This document shows, in pieces, positions 8,997 through 16,496 of a stretch of 64,000 nt of DNA. A program made the translations under genes and the position numbers. Position 1 is the stretch's first letter. Each line of letters opens with the position of its first letter. Origin of the DNA: Nocardioides marmoribigeumensis (GTDB lineage: Bacteria > Actinomycetota > Actinomycetes > Propionibacteriales > Nocardioidaceae); contig NZ_JAVDYG010000001.1 in the NCBI RefSeq assembly GCF_031458325.1, forward strand, positions 2,480,001-2,544,000, written 5' to 3'. The notes beneath the pieces are model-generated. The model saw only the letters and a list, made by a program, of their open reading frames with translations, searched no databases and was not told where the DNA came from.

Positions 8997-9025
8997 ACGA
9001 GGACCGCCTGGTGGGCGGTCCTCGT
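8997..9025. terminator. Bidirectional hairpin terminator between SatD operon and tRNA genes
   Basis: A perfect 12-bp stem (8997-9008 with 9014-9025) and a 5-base loop. It ends the plus-strand SatD operon and lies directly downstream of the minus-strand tRNA-Phe gene, so it can serve both. Confidence 0.8.
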
Positions 9026-9029
9026 GGGC

Positions 9030-9106
9030 TGGTGGCCAGGGGCGGGGTCGAACCGCCGACCTACCGATTTTCAGTCGGTCGCTCGTACCAACTGAGCTAC
9101 CTGGCC
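9030..9106 (-). tRNA. tRNA-Phe (GAA)
   Basis: The reverse complement folds as a standard cloverleaf: acceptor GGCCAGG with CCTGGCC, D-arm TAGCTCAGTTGGTA, anticodon loop ACTGAAAATC with anticodon GAA, and T-arm GGTTCGACCCC. The discriminator A is followed by an encoded CCA (9030-9032). It is the last gene of a three-tRNA minus-strand cluster. Confidence 0.97.
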
Positions 9107-9149
9107 TAGCCGCGAACAGCCGCTCCGGAAAGGGAACGGCTGGTCGTCG

Positions 9150-9223
9150 CGACCCCGACGGGACTCGAACCCGCGGCCTCCGCCGTGACAGGGCGGCGCG
9201 CTAACCAACTGCGCTACGGGGCC
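9150..9223 (-). tRNA. tRNA-Asp (GTC)
   Basis: The reverse complement has acceptor GGCCCCG with CGGGGTC, D-arm GCGCAGTTGGTTAGCGC, anticodon loop CCTGTCACGG with GTC, and T-arm GGGTTCGAGTCCC. The discriminator is G and CCA is not encoded. It lies 43 bases from tRNA-Phe. Confidence 0.97.
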
Positions 9224-9310
9224 TGGTGGTGCCCTCCACGCGGGAGGACGGAGGGAACTCTAACAGTTGCGGCTCCCACCTCCGAATCGGGGGCGGAGCC
9301 GCAGAACGAG

Positions 9311-9383
9311 CACCCCCAACGGGATTCGAACCCGTGCTACCGCCGTGAAAGGGCGGGGTCCTGGGCCGCTAGACGATGGGGGC
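9311..9383 (-). tRNA. tRNA-Glu (TTC)
   Basis: The reverse complement has acceptor GCCCCCA pairing with TGGGGGT, the first pair being G-U, anticodon loop CCTTTCACGG with TTC, and T-arm GGGTTCGAATCCC. CCA is not encoded. It is the first gene of the cluster and follows soxR on the same strand. Confidence 0.97.
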
Positions 9384-9410
9384 CCGTCCCGCGGACGGGA
9401 CCGGCACATC

Positions 9411-9854
9411 CTAGCCAGGCTCGAGCTCGACGGCGCCCGGGCCTCGGGCGGCCTTGGCGTCGTCGGGGTTGTGCAGCGCGCAGGACCGCAGGCTCAGGCA
9501 CCCGCAGCCGAGGCAGCCGTCGAGCCGGTCGCGCAGGCGCTCGAGCCGCTCGATCCGGGCGTCGAGCAGGTCGCGCCAGCTCGCACTGAGCCGGGTCCAG
9601 TCCCGCTTGGTGGGGGTGCGGTCGTCGGGGAGCGTGGCCAGCGCCCGGGCGATCTCGTCCAGGCTGAGCCCGACGGCCTGCGCGGCGCGCACGAAGGACA
9701 CCCGCCGCAGCGTCGCCCGGGCGTACCTCCGCTGGTTGCCGGCCGTCCGCCGCGACGCGATGAGACCGAGCTCCTCGTAGTACCGGAGCGCGCTCGGGGC
9801 GACGCCGGACCGCGCCGACAGCTCGCCGACGCTGAGCTCGCCGCGACCGGTCAT
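9411..9854 (-). CDS. soxR: Redox-sensing MerR family activator SoxR
   Basis: A 147-residue MerR-family regulator. The N-terminal helix-turn-helix (LSVGELSARSGVAPSALRYYE) is followed by the wing and a long dimerisation helix. The [2Fe-2S] cluster cysteines C114, C117, C119 and C125 show the diagnostic SoxR spacing CX2CXCX5C, in the typical context CLGCGCLSLRSC. In actinobacteria SoxR responds mainly to redox-active antibiotics and quinones rather than acting through a soxS gene. A good match to the SoxR operator lies in its own upstream region at 9874-9891. The target genes could be itself or the divergent metallopeptidase; no obvious monooxygenase or efflux target is adjacent. Confidence 0.93.
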   Translation of the reverse strand: MTGRGELSVGELSARSGVAPSALRYYEELGLIASRRTAGNQRRYARATLRRVSFVRAAQAVGLSLDEIARALATLPDDRTPTKRDWTRLSASWRDLLDARIERLERLRDRLDGCLGCGCLSLRSCALHNPDDAKAARGPGAVELEPG

Positions 9855-9873
9855 CGAGACCTCCGGGGTCAGA

Positions 9874-9891
9874 CGTCACGTGGACGTGAGG
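9874..9891. promoter_or_regulatory. Putative SoxR box
   Basis: On the minus strand it reads CCTCACGTCCACGTGACG, which agrees at 13 of 18 positions with the enterobacterial soxS operator CCTCAAGTTAACTTGAGG and contains a perfect TCACGT-GG-ACGTGA palindrome (9876-9889). It lies 20 bases before the soxR start in the soxR/metallopeptidase divergent gap, as expected for autoregulation by a MerR-type protein. Confidence 0.6.
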
Positions 9892-9971
9892 TCGTCCCAT
9901 CGTCGCACGACGACCCGCACCGCCGAGCCGGGCGCCGCCGGCCTCACCAGGAGCCTGGGACACTGGCTCGC

Positions 9972-10322
9972 ATGATCGAGATGGGGCGCGAGCGGTTCGA
10001 GGAGCTGGTCTCCGACGCGCTGGACTCCGTCCCGGGGGAGCTGCTGGACCTGGTCGACAACTGCGTGGTGCTCGTCGAGGACGAGCCGCCGCCGGACGAC
10101 CCCGACCTGCTCGGACTCTACGACGGCATCGCGCTGACCGAGCGCGACAGCAGCTACACGATGGTGGCGCCGGACCGGATCTTCCTCTACCGCGGTCCGC
10201 TGACCCGGATGTGCGGCTCGGAGGACGAGCTGGTCGACGAGGTTCGCATCACCGTGGTGCACGAGATCGCCCACCACTTCGGCATCGACGACGACCGCCT
10301 GCACGACCTCGGCTACGCGTAG
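9972..10322 (+). CDS. Small zincin-like metallopeptidase family protein
   Basis: A 116-residue single-domain protein. The zinc motif HEIAHHFGIDDDRLHDLGY begins at H97 (HExxH, then a downstream Asp as third ligand candidate), typical of the 'metallopeptidase family protein' group of small bacterial and archaeal zincins (DUF1025-like). The N-terminus MIEMGRERFEELVSDALD is also family-typical. No signal peptide is seen, so it should be cytosolic. The substrate is unknown. It is divergent from soxR and stops 5 bases before the convergent holin-like gene. Confidence 0.85.
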   Translation: MIEMGRERFEELVSDALDSVPGELLDLVDNCVVLVEDEPPPDDPDLLGLYDGIALTERDSSYTMVAPDRIFLYRGPLTRMCGSEDELVDEVRITVVHEIAHHFGIDDDRLHDLGYA

Positions 10323-10327
10323 GGGCC

Positions 10328-10753
10328 CTACTTCTTGCGGAGCAGGGTGTCCTTGGTCTCCTGGGCCTGGTGGATCGAGCGCTCGGGCGGGCGCACCTTG
10401 GTGATCCTCTTGTAGCCCACGAAGCCGAGCAGGCCCGCCACGAGCAGGTAGACCAGCACGACGATGCCGTAGGACCACACCAGGCCGAGCCCGGTCAGGT
10501 GCACGAGGTAGACGAAGAAGAACGACAGCAGGATCACCGCGAGCAGCGCGACGAACCCGGCGGCCGCGAACAGCGCGATGCTCAGGCCGCCGAGCCTGAC
10601 GCTCACCTTGACCTCGGACTTGAGCAGGGCGATCTCCTGCTTGACCAGCGAGGAGAGGTCCTTCTGCGCCGAGGTGATCAGCTGGCCGATGCTCGGCTCG
10701 ACCTCGGTGTCGACCTCAGCAGCCGGGCGTCGTGCGGGTGCGTGCTCGCTCAT
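10328..10753 (-). CDS. Phage-holin-family (DUF1469-type) small membrane protein
   Basis: A 141-residue protein. A hydrophilic N-terminus is followed by an amphipathic helix (SIGQLITSAQKDLSSLVKQE), two long hydrophobic segments (about 55-80 and 90-117) and a basic tail. This matches the actinobacterial 'phage holin family protein' group. Despite the name these are chromosomal genes, not phage genes, and no phage gene is nearby. It lies 10 bases upstream of nhaA, so the two are probably co-transcribed. A role in membrane or envelope homeostasis is inferred. Confidence 0.8.
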   Translation of the reverse strand: MSEHAPARRPAAEVDTEVEPSIGQLITSAQKDLSSLVKQEIALLKSEVKVSVRLGGLSIALFAAAGFVALLAVILLSFFFVYLVHLTGLGLVWSYGIVVLVYLLVAGLLGFVGYKRITKVRPPERSIHQAQETKDTLLRKK

Positions 10754-10763
10754 GCCGCGAACA

Positions 10764-11957
10764 CTACCCAGGCGAGCCCGCGTGCACGCGGTTGCGGCGG
10801 CGCAGGATCACCGCGGCCAGGGCGGCGCTGACCACGGAGCCGGAGAGGACGGCGGTCTTGGCTGCCTCCGCCTCGGCACCGGTGAAGGACAGCTCGGCGA
10901 CGAGCAGGGCCACGGTGAAGCCGACGCCGGCGAGGACCGCCACGCCCACCAGGTCGCGCCACTGGAGGTCGCCGAGCTCGGCGCGGGTGAGCCGCACGGT
11001 CAGCCAGGTGCCGAGCAGGACGCCTGCCGGCTTGCCGAGCACGAGGCCGGCGAAGACGCCGAGGACGACCGGGTCGCGGACCAGGTCGCCCCCGCCGTGC
11101 ACGGCCACGCCCGCGGACATGAGGGCGAAGAACGGCACGGCCAGGCCGCTGCTGAACGGGGTGAGGGTGTGCTCGAGCACCTCGGCGGGGGAGCACTCCT
11201 CACCCTCGTCGGGCACGACCCTGGTGAGCAGGCCCATCGCCACGCCGGCCACGGTCGCGTGGATGCCGCTCTCGTGGGTGGCCCACCAGATGCCCAGGGC
11301 GAGCGGGACGTACCACAGCCACGACTCCCCGCGGATCTTCTGCAGGACGGCGAAGACCCCCAGGCCCACCAGGGCCGCGCCGACGGCCAGGAGGTCGATC
11401 GAGGAGGTGTAGAAGACCGCGATGATGACGATCACGACGAGGTCGTCGACCACCGCCAGCGTGAGCAGGAACGCCCGGAGCGAGCTGGGCAGCGCCCCGC
11501 CCACGACCGCGAGCACGGCCAGGGCGAAGGCGATGTCGGTCGCGGCCGGGATCGCCCACCCCCCGGAGCGGCCCTGGTCGAGCGTGGTGTTGAGGACCAG
11601 GTAGACCGTGGCCGGGACCAGCACGCCGCACACCGCGGCCACCGCGGGCACGGCGGCGTCCGAGGGCCGGCGCAGCGAGCCGACGAGCAGCTCGCGCTTG
11701 AGCTCGAGGCCCGCGACGTAGAAGAACAGGGTCAGTGCCCCGTCGGCCGCCCAGTGCTCGAGGTCGAGCGGCCCGAGCTCGAGGTGCCGCAGGTCGTCGT
11801 ACGCCTGCGACCAGGGGGAGTTGGCCCACAGCACGGCGACCACCGCCGCGACGAGGACGACCGCACCGCCGATCGTCTCCTGCCGCAGCAGGTGACCGAG
11901 GAAGGTCTCCTCGTGGGTGCTCGGGCGGGGGAGCAGCGGGCGACGGGTGCGGCTCAC
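10764..11957 (-). CDS. nhaA: Na+/H+ antiporter NhaA
   Basis: A 397-residue polytopic antiporter that exports Na+ in exchange for protons. Recognisable NhaA segments include GGAVVLVAAVVAVLWANSPW near the start, LTLFFYVAGLELKREL, and AATDIAFALAVLAVVG with the conserved TDIAFALAVL containing the ion-binding aspartate region. The GTG at 11957 is preferred because GAAGGA lies 4 bases upstream; the frame extends further but without family similarity. It follows acsA on the same strand but a hairpin terminator (12023-12060) lies between. Sodium extrusion beside Na+-driven acetate symporters would close the Na+ cycle, though co-regulation is not shown. Confidence 0.93.
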   Translation of the reverse strand: MSRTRRPLLPRPSTHEETFLGHLLRQETIGGAVVLVAAVVAVLWANSPWSQAYDDLRHLELGPLDLEHWAADGALTLFFYVAGLELKRELLVGSLRRPSDAAVPAVAAVCGVLVPATVYLVLNTTLDQGRSGGWAIPAATDIAFALAVLAVVGGALPSSLRAFLLTLAVVDDLVVIVIIAVFYTSSIDLLAVGAALVGLGVFAVLQKIRGESWLWYVPLALGIWWATHESGIHATVAGVAMGLLTRVVPDEGEECSPAEVLEHTLTPFSSGLAVPFFALMSAGVAVHGGGDLVRDPVVLGVFAGLVLGKPAGVLLGTWLTVRLTRAELGDLQWRDLVGVAVLAGVGFTVALLVAELSFTGAEAEAAKTAVLSGSVVSAALAAVILRRRNRVHAGSPG

Positions 11958-12022
11958 GGGTTCCTTCGGGGTCGGCGACCGGACGCCGACCAGACTTCCC
12001 GGCACACCAGCCCGAGCGTGAC

Positions 12023-12060
12023 CGGGCCTGTCGAGATCATCCCAGATCCCGACAGGCCCG
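12023..12060 (-). terminator. Hairpin terminator after acsA
   Basis: A perfect 11-bp inverted repeat (12023-12033 with 12050-12060) around a 16-base loop, between the acsA stop (12081) and the nhaA start. Its arms resemble the CTGTCGAG core of the dispersed repeats found elsewhere in this window, so it may be a repeat recruited as a terminator. Confidence 0.65.
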
Positions 12061-12080
12061 ACCGACGCGGCCCGGGGGAC

Positions 12081-14084
12081 CTACTCGTCGCCGGACTTGC
12101 CGCCCATGCCGTCGGAGATCAGGTCCATGACCGTGGAGTCGGCGAGGGTGGTGACGTCACCGACCTCGCGGTTCTCCGCCACGTCCTTGAGCAGGCGACG
12201 CATGATCTTGCCGGAGCGGGTCTTGGGCAGCTCGGGGACGACCATGATCTGGCGCGGCTTGGCGATCGCGCCGATCTCCTTGCGCACGTGGTTGCGCAGC
12301 TCCTCGACGATGTCCTTGCCGCCGTCGCCCGCGGACTCCCGCAGGATGACGAAGGCGCAGACCGCCTGGCCGGTGTCCTCGTCCTTGGCCCCCACCACCG
12401 CGGCCTCGGCGACCTTGGGGTGGGAGACCAGCGCAGACTCGATCTCGGTGGTGGACAGGCGGTGGCCCGAGACGTTCATGACGTCGTCGACCCGGCCGAG
12501 CAGCCAGATCGCACCGTCGTCGTCGAGCTTGGCGCCGTCCCCGGCGAAGTAGGTGTCCTCGAAGCGGGACCAGTAGGTCTCCTTGAACCGCTCGTCGTCG
12601 CCCCAGAGCGTGCGCAGCATCGCGGGCCACGGCTCCTTGAGCACGAGGTAGCCGCCCTGGCCGTTGCCCACCTCCTTGCCCTCGTCGTTGACGACCGCGG
12701 CGACGACGCCGGGGATCGGTGCCATCGCGGAGCCGGGCTTGCCGGCCGTGACGCCCGGCAGCGGGCTGATCATGATCTGGCCGGTCTCGGTCTGCCACCA
12801 GGTGTCCACGACGGGGCAGCGCTCGGCGCCGATGACCTCGCGGTACCACATGTAGGCCTCGGGGTTGATCGGCTCACCGACCGACCCGAGGAGGCGCAGC
12901 GAGGACAGGTCGCGCTGGTCGGGGATCTCGCGGCCCTGCTTCATGAACGAGCGGATCGCGGTGGGGGCGGTGTAGAAGATCGTGACGCCGTACTCCTCGA
13001 TGATCTGCCACCAGCGGCCCTTCTCCGGGGAGTCGGGCGTGCCCTCGTACATCACCTGCGTGGTCGCGTTGGCCAGCGGGCCGTAGACCATGTAGCTGTG
13101 GCCGGTCACCCAGCCGACGTCGGCGGTGCACCAATAGACGTCGGTCTCGGGCTTGAGGTCGAAGACCGCCCAGTGGGTCCAGGAGGTGCCCACGAGGTAG
13201 CCGCCGGTCGTGTGGAGGATGCCCTTGGGCTTGCCGGTGGTGCCCGAGGTGTACATGACGTAGAGCGGGTGCTCGGAGTCGAAGAACTCGCACTCGTGCG
13301 CAGGTGAGGCGGAGTCCACGACGTCGTGCCACCAGACGTCGAGGTCGTCGTTCCACGCCACGTCCTCACCTGTGCGCTTGACCACGAGGACCTTCTTGAC
13401 CAGGTCGTCGCGCTCCTCGGCGACCTTGGCGACGGCCTCGTCGACGGCCGGCTTGAGGGCCGAGGGGGCGCCGCGGCGGTAGCCGCCGTCGGAGGTGACG
13501 ATGACCGACGCCTCGCAGTCGAGCACCCGGCTGGCCAGGGCGTCGGAGGAGAAGCCGCCGAAGACCACCGTGTGGATCGCACCGAGCCGCGCGCAGGCGA
13601 GCATCGCCACCGCGGTCTCCGGGATCATCGGCATGTAGATCGCGACGCGGTCGCCCTTCTGCACGCCCAGGTCGGTCAGCGCGTTGGCGGCCCGGCAGAC
13701 CTCGTCCTTGAGGTCGGCGTAGGTGATCGTGCGCTTGTCGTCGACCGGCTCGCCCTCCCAGTGGAAGGCGACGCGGTCACCGAGACCCGCCTCCACGTGG
13801 CGGTCGACGCAGTTGTACGCCGCGTTGAGCTTGCCGCCCACGAACCACTTGGCGAACGGCGGGTTGCTCCAGTCGAGCACCTCGTCGAACGGCTCGGCCC
13901 AGTCCAGCCGCTCGGCCGCCTTGGCCCAGAACGCCAACCGGTCCTCGGCCGCCTCGTCGAAGGTCGCCTGGGTGACGTTGGCATTCTCCGCGAGCTCCGT
14001 GGGCGGGTCGAAGGTGCGGTCCTCCTGCATCAGGTTGGACAGCGTCTGGTTCGTCTGGTTCGTCTCGCTGGACTCGTCTGACAT
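12081..14084 (-). CDS. acsA: Acetyl-CoA synthetase (AMP-forming)
   Basis: A 667-residue ANL-family enzyme that activates acetate to acetyl-CoA through acetyl-AMP in the cytosol. It has the N-terminal ACS domain (WFVGGKLNAAYNCVDRH), the P-loop-like YTSGTTGKPKG, YWCTADVGWVTGHSY, DTWWQTETGQ and the C-terminal PKTRSGKIMRRLL, in which K626 is the regulatory lysine acetylated in this family. A Ser/Thr/Asn/Gln-rich start (MSDESSETNQTNQTLSNL) precedes the conserved region. It lies downstream of the ActP/DUF485 and LytS/LytTR genes on the same strand, although the terminator at 14166-14199 separates it from actP. Together they form an acetate uptake and assimilation block. Confidence 0.96.
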   Translation of the reverse strand: MSDESSETNQTNQTLSNLMQEDRTFDPPTELAENANVTQATFDEAAEDRLAFWAKAAERLDWAEPFDEVLDWSNPPFAKWFVGGKLNAAYNCVDRHVEAGLGDRVAFHWEGEPVDDKRTITYADLKDEVCRAANALTDLGVQKGDRVAIYMPMIPETAVAMLACARLGAIHTVVFGGFSSDALASRVLDCEASVIVTSDGGYRRGAPSALKPAVDEAVAKVAEERDDLVKKVLVVKRTGEDVAWNDDLDVWWHDVVDSASPAHECEFFDSEHPLYVMYTSGTTGKPKGILHTTGGYLVGTSWTHWAVFDLKPETDVYWCTADVGWVTGHSYMVYGPLANATTQVMYEGTPDSPEKGRWWQIIEEYGVTIFYTAPTAIRSFMKQGREIPDQRDLSSLRLLGSVGEPINPEAYMWYREVIGAERCPVVDTWWQTETGQIMISPLPGVTAGKPGSAMAPIPGVVAAVVNDEGKEVGNGQGGYLVLKEPWPAMLRTLWGDDERFKETYWSRFEDTYFAGDGAKLDDDGAIWLLGRVDDVMNVSGHRLSTTEIESALVSHPKVAEAAVVGAKDEDTGQAVCAFVILRESAGDGGKDIVEELRNHVRKEIGAIAKPRQIMVVPELPKTRSGKIMRRLLKDVAENREVGDVTTLADSTVMDLISDGMGGKSGDE

Positions 14085-14165
14085 GCGCGCTCCTCGTGTG
14101 TGGTTCGAGCGGTGTGACCGGGCTCTCTTCCGACCCTAGCCACGGGGGGATGGACGAAACAGGGG

Positions 14166-14199
14166 CCGGCCGCGCCCGCGGACTCGCGGGCGCGGCCGG
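14166..14199 (-). terminator. Strong hairpin terminator after actP
   Basis: A perfect 15-bp GC-rich inverted repeat (14166-14180 with 14185-14199) and a 4-base GACT loop, starting 12 bases after the actP stop on the minus strand. There is no U-tract. It separates actP from acsA. Confidence 0.85.
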
Positions 14200-14210
14200 A
14201 CGGGGCCGGA

Positions 14211-15953
14211 TCAGTGCGCGACGGCGCCCTCGGCGCCCGCACCGGTGAGGGAGCGGACCTCGAGCTCGTCGAACTCCTGGACCGCCTCGCGGTCCTTCGT
14301 CGTGACGGTGCCGAGGAAGCCCAGCAGGAAGCCGATCGGGATCGACACGAGGCCGGGGTTCTCCAGCGGGAACCACGAGATGTCGACGCCGGCCGGCAGC
14401 AGGGACAGGTTGGCCCCGGTGACCGGGTCGGTCTTGCCGGACATCACCGGCGAGAACAGCACCAGCCCGAGGGAGCTGATCAGGCCGCCGTAGATGCTCC
14501 ACACCGCGCCGCGGGTGTTGAAGCGACGCCAGAACATGTTGTAGAGGATCGCCGGCAGGTTGGCCGAGGCGGCGACCGCGAAGGCCAGCGCCACGAGGAA
14601 GGCGATGTTGAGGTTCTGCGCGGGGATGGCCAGCCCGATCGCGATCGCGCCGAGCACGAACGCGGTCGTCTTGGCGACCTTGATCTCCTCCTTGTCGGTG
14701 GCCTCGCCGCGGCGCAGCACCGAGTTGTAGAGGTCGTGGGCGACCGAGGTCGACGAGGCCAGGGTCAGCCCGGCCACCACGGCCAGGATCGTCGCGAAGG
14801 CGATCGCGGCGATGACGGCGAGCAGGATCGCGCCGCCCGTCGTACCCTCGCCGCCGCCGACGGCCTGGGCCAGCAGCGGGGAGGCGAGGTTGCCCTTGCT
14901 CTCGACCACCTTGGCCATGTCGTCGCCGTTGAGCAGGGCGCGGGCGCCGAAGCCGAGGACGAGGGTGAACAGGTAGAAGGTGCCGATCAGGCCGATCGCC
15001 CAGAGCACCGACTTGCGCGCGTCGCGGGCGGTCGGGACGGTGTAGAAGCGGATCAGGATGTGCGGCAGGCCGGCGGTGCCGAGCACCAGGGCGAGACCGA
15101 GCGAGAAGAAGTCGAGCTTGCTGGTCATGTTGAGGCCGTACTTCAGGCCCGGCTCGAGGAACTGGCCGGCCGTCGCGGCCTCCGGCTTGCCCGCCGCGGC
15201 AGCGGCCGCGTTGGCGCCCTCGGCGTAGCGGTCGCCCGCGGTGCCGAGCAGGTCGGAGAGGTTGAAGCTGAACTCCTTGAGGACCAGCACCACGATCACG
15301 GCCGAGCCGACCATGAGCAGGCAGGCCTTGATGATCTGCACCCAGGTCGTGCCCTTCATGCCACCGACGGTGACGTAGAAGATCATCAGCGCGCCGACCC
15401 CCACGATCGTGAAGTTCTTGACGCCCTGGTCCTCCACGCCGAGCAGCAGCGCGACGAGCGCGCCGGCGCCGACCATCTGCGCGAGCAGGTAGAACACCGA
15501 GACGACGACGGTGCTGACCGCGGCCGCCGTGCGGACCGGGCGCTGGTGCATCCGGTAGGCGAGCTGGTCGGCCATCGTGTAGCGGCCGGAGTTGCGCAGC
15601 AGCTCGGCGACGAGCAGCAGGGCGACCAGCCAGGCGACGAGGAAGCCGATCGAGTAGAGGAAGCCGTCGTAGCCCGCCAGCGCGATGGCGCCGGAGATGC
15701 CGAGGAACGACGCGGCCGACATGTAGTCGCCGCCGATCGCGAGACCGTTCTGGAAGCCGGAGAAGTTGCGCCCGCCGGCGTAGTAGTCGGCCGCGCCGGA
15801 CGTGGACCGGCTGGCCCACACGGTGACGCCGATGGTGGCGAGCACGATCGCGCCGAAGAGCAGGGAGGTGAACAGCTGGTGGTCGGTGCCACCTGACTCC
15901 GCTGCCTTGGCGGCGACGTGCGGGAGCGCGTGCGCGACGGACAGGGCGCTCAT
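14211..15953 (-). CDS. actP: Cation/acetate symporter ActP (sodium:solute symporter family)
   Basis: A 580-residue protein with about 13 membrane helices of the SSS family. Family marks include YYAGGRNFSGFQNGLAIGGD and YMSAASFLGISGAIALAGYD (Na+ site region), GTAGLPHILIRFYTVP, and LASSTSVAHDLYN. ActP takes up acetate and short monocarboxylates with a cation. Its ATG overlaps the stop of the DUF485 gene by 4 bases (ATGA), so the two are translationally coupled, the arrangement seen for yjcH-actP in other bacteria. The C-terminus has a hydrophilic tail, EAVQEFDELEVRSLTG. Confidence 0.94.
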   Translation of the reverse strand: MSALSVAHALPHVAAKAAESGGTDHQLFTSLLFGAIVLATIGVTVWASRSTSGAADYYAGGRNFSGFQNGLAIGGDYMSAASFLGISGAIALAGYDGFLYSIGFLVAWLVALLLVAELLRNSGRYTMADQLAYRMHQRPVRTAAAVSTVVVSVFYLLAQMVGAGALVALLLGVEDQGVKNFTIVGVGALMIFYVTVGGMKGTTWVQIIKACLLMVGSAVIVVLVLKEFSFNLSDLLGTAGDRYAEGANAAAAAAGKPEAATAGQFLEPGLKYGLNMTSKLDFFSLGLALVLGTAGLPHILIRFYTVPTARDARKSVLWAIGLIGTFYLFTLVLGFGARALLNGDDMAKVVESKGNLASPLLAQAVGGGEGTTGGAILLAVIAAIAFATILAVVAGLTLASSTSVAHDLYNSVLRRGEATDKEEIKVAKTTAFVLGAIAIGLAIPAQNLNIAFLVALAFAVAASANLPAILYNMFWRRFNTRGAVWSIYGGLISSLGLVLFSPVMSGKTDPVTGANLSLLPAGVDISWFPLENPGLVSIPIGFLLGFLGTVTTKDREAVQEFDELEVRSLTGAGAEGAVAH

Positions 15954-16330
15954 CGACGCTCACCCCGCTTGGCCTCGTACTCCGCGTTGAGCTTGTCGGC
16001 CAGCGGGTCGAACTGGTGGGCCGCGTGCGTGGAGTAGAGCCACGCGATGCCGAAGGTGGTCACGAACTGCAGCAGCCCCATGACCAGGCCCAGGTTGATG
16101 TTGCCGAGCACCTTGGTGCCCATGAAGCCGGGCGCCCAGTTGGAGAGGGCGACGAACAGCAGGTACCAGACCAGGAACGCGATCGTCCACGGGAAGACGA
16201 AGGCGCGGTAGCGCCGGCGGAGCTCCTGGAAGTCCTCGCCGGCCGCCAGCTCGGCGTAGAGCGGGTCGTTGGGGTCGGCGTGCGTGTGCAGGCGCGCCGC
16301 ACTGCGCTCGGGAGGCATCGCTTGGGTCAC
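15950..16330 (-). CDS. DUF485 domain-containing membrane protein
   Basis: A 126-residue protein with two membrane helices (about 46-68 and 80-103) inside a DUF485 domain: LRRRYRAFVFPWTIAFLVWYL, followed by NLGLVMGLLQFVTTFGIAWLY. These small proteins are nearly always encoded directly upstream of acetate symporters (YjcH in E. coli) and are thought to support the transporter, though the mechanism is not known. It overlaps actP by 4 bases. The region from 16331 to 16496 upstream holds no gene and probably contains its promoter. Confidence 0.9.
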   Translation of the reverse strand: MTQAMPPERSAARLHTHADPNDPLYAELAAGEDFQELRRRYRAFVFPWTIAFLVWYLLFVALSNWAPGFMGTKVLGNINLGLVMGLLQFVTTFGIAWLYSTHAAHQFDPLADKLNAEYEAKRGERR

Positions 16331-16496
16331 GGGTGACAGCCCTTCTGTGGCTCACGGGGTCGACCACCGGCGGGAGGCGGCGACGTGAGGTGGCTCACGC
16401 TAGGAACGCGCGGCGGACGTCGGCGAGAGGCGGGCGGTCACCAGTCGGCGGACGGACCGCGGCGTCGGTCAGCGGTCGCGCAGGCGCGACGAACGG

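Noticed and set aside
10328-10753. Holin-like protein as a sign of a prophage
   Set aside because: The family is chromosomal in actinobacteria, and no lysin, structural or integrase genes are near.
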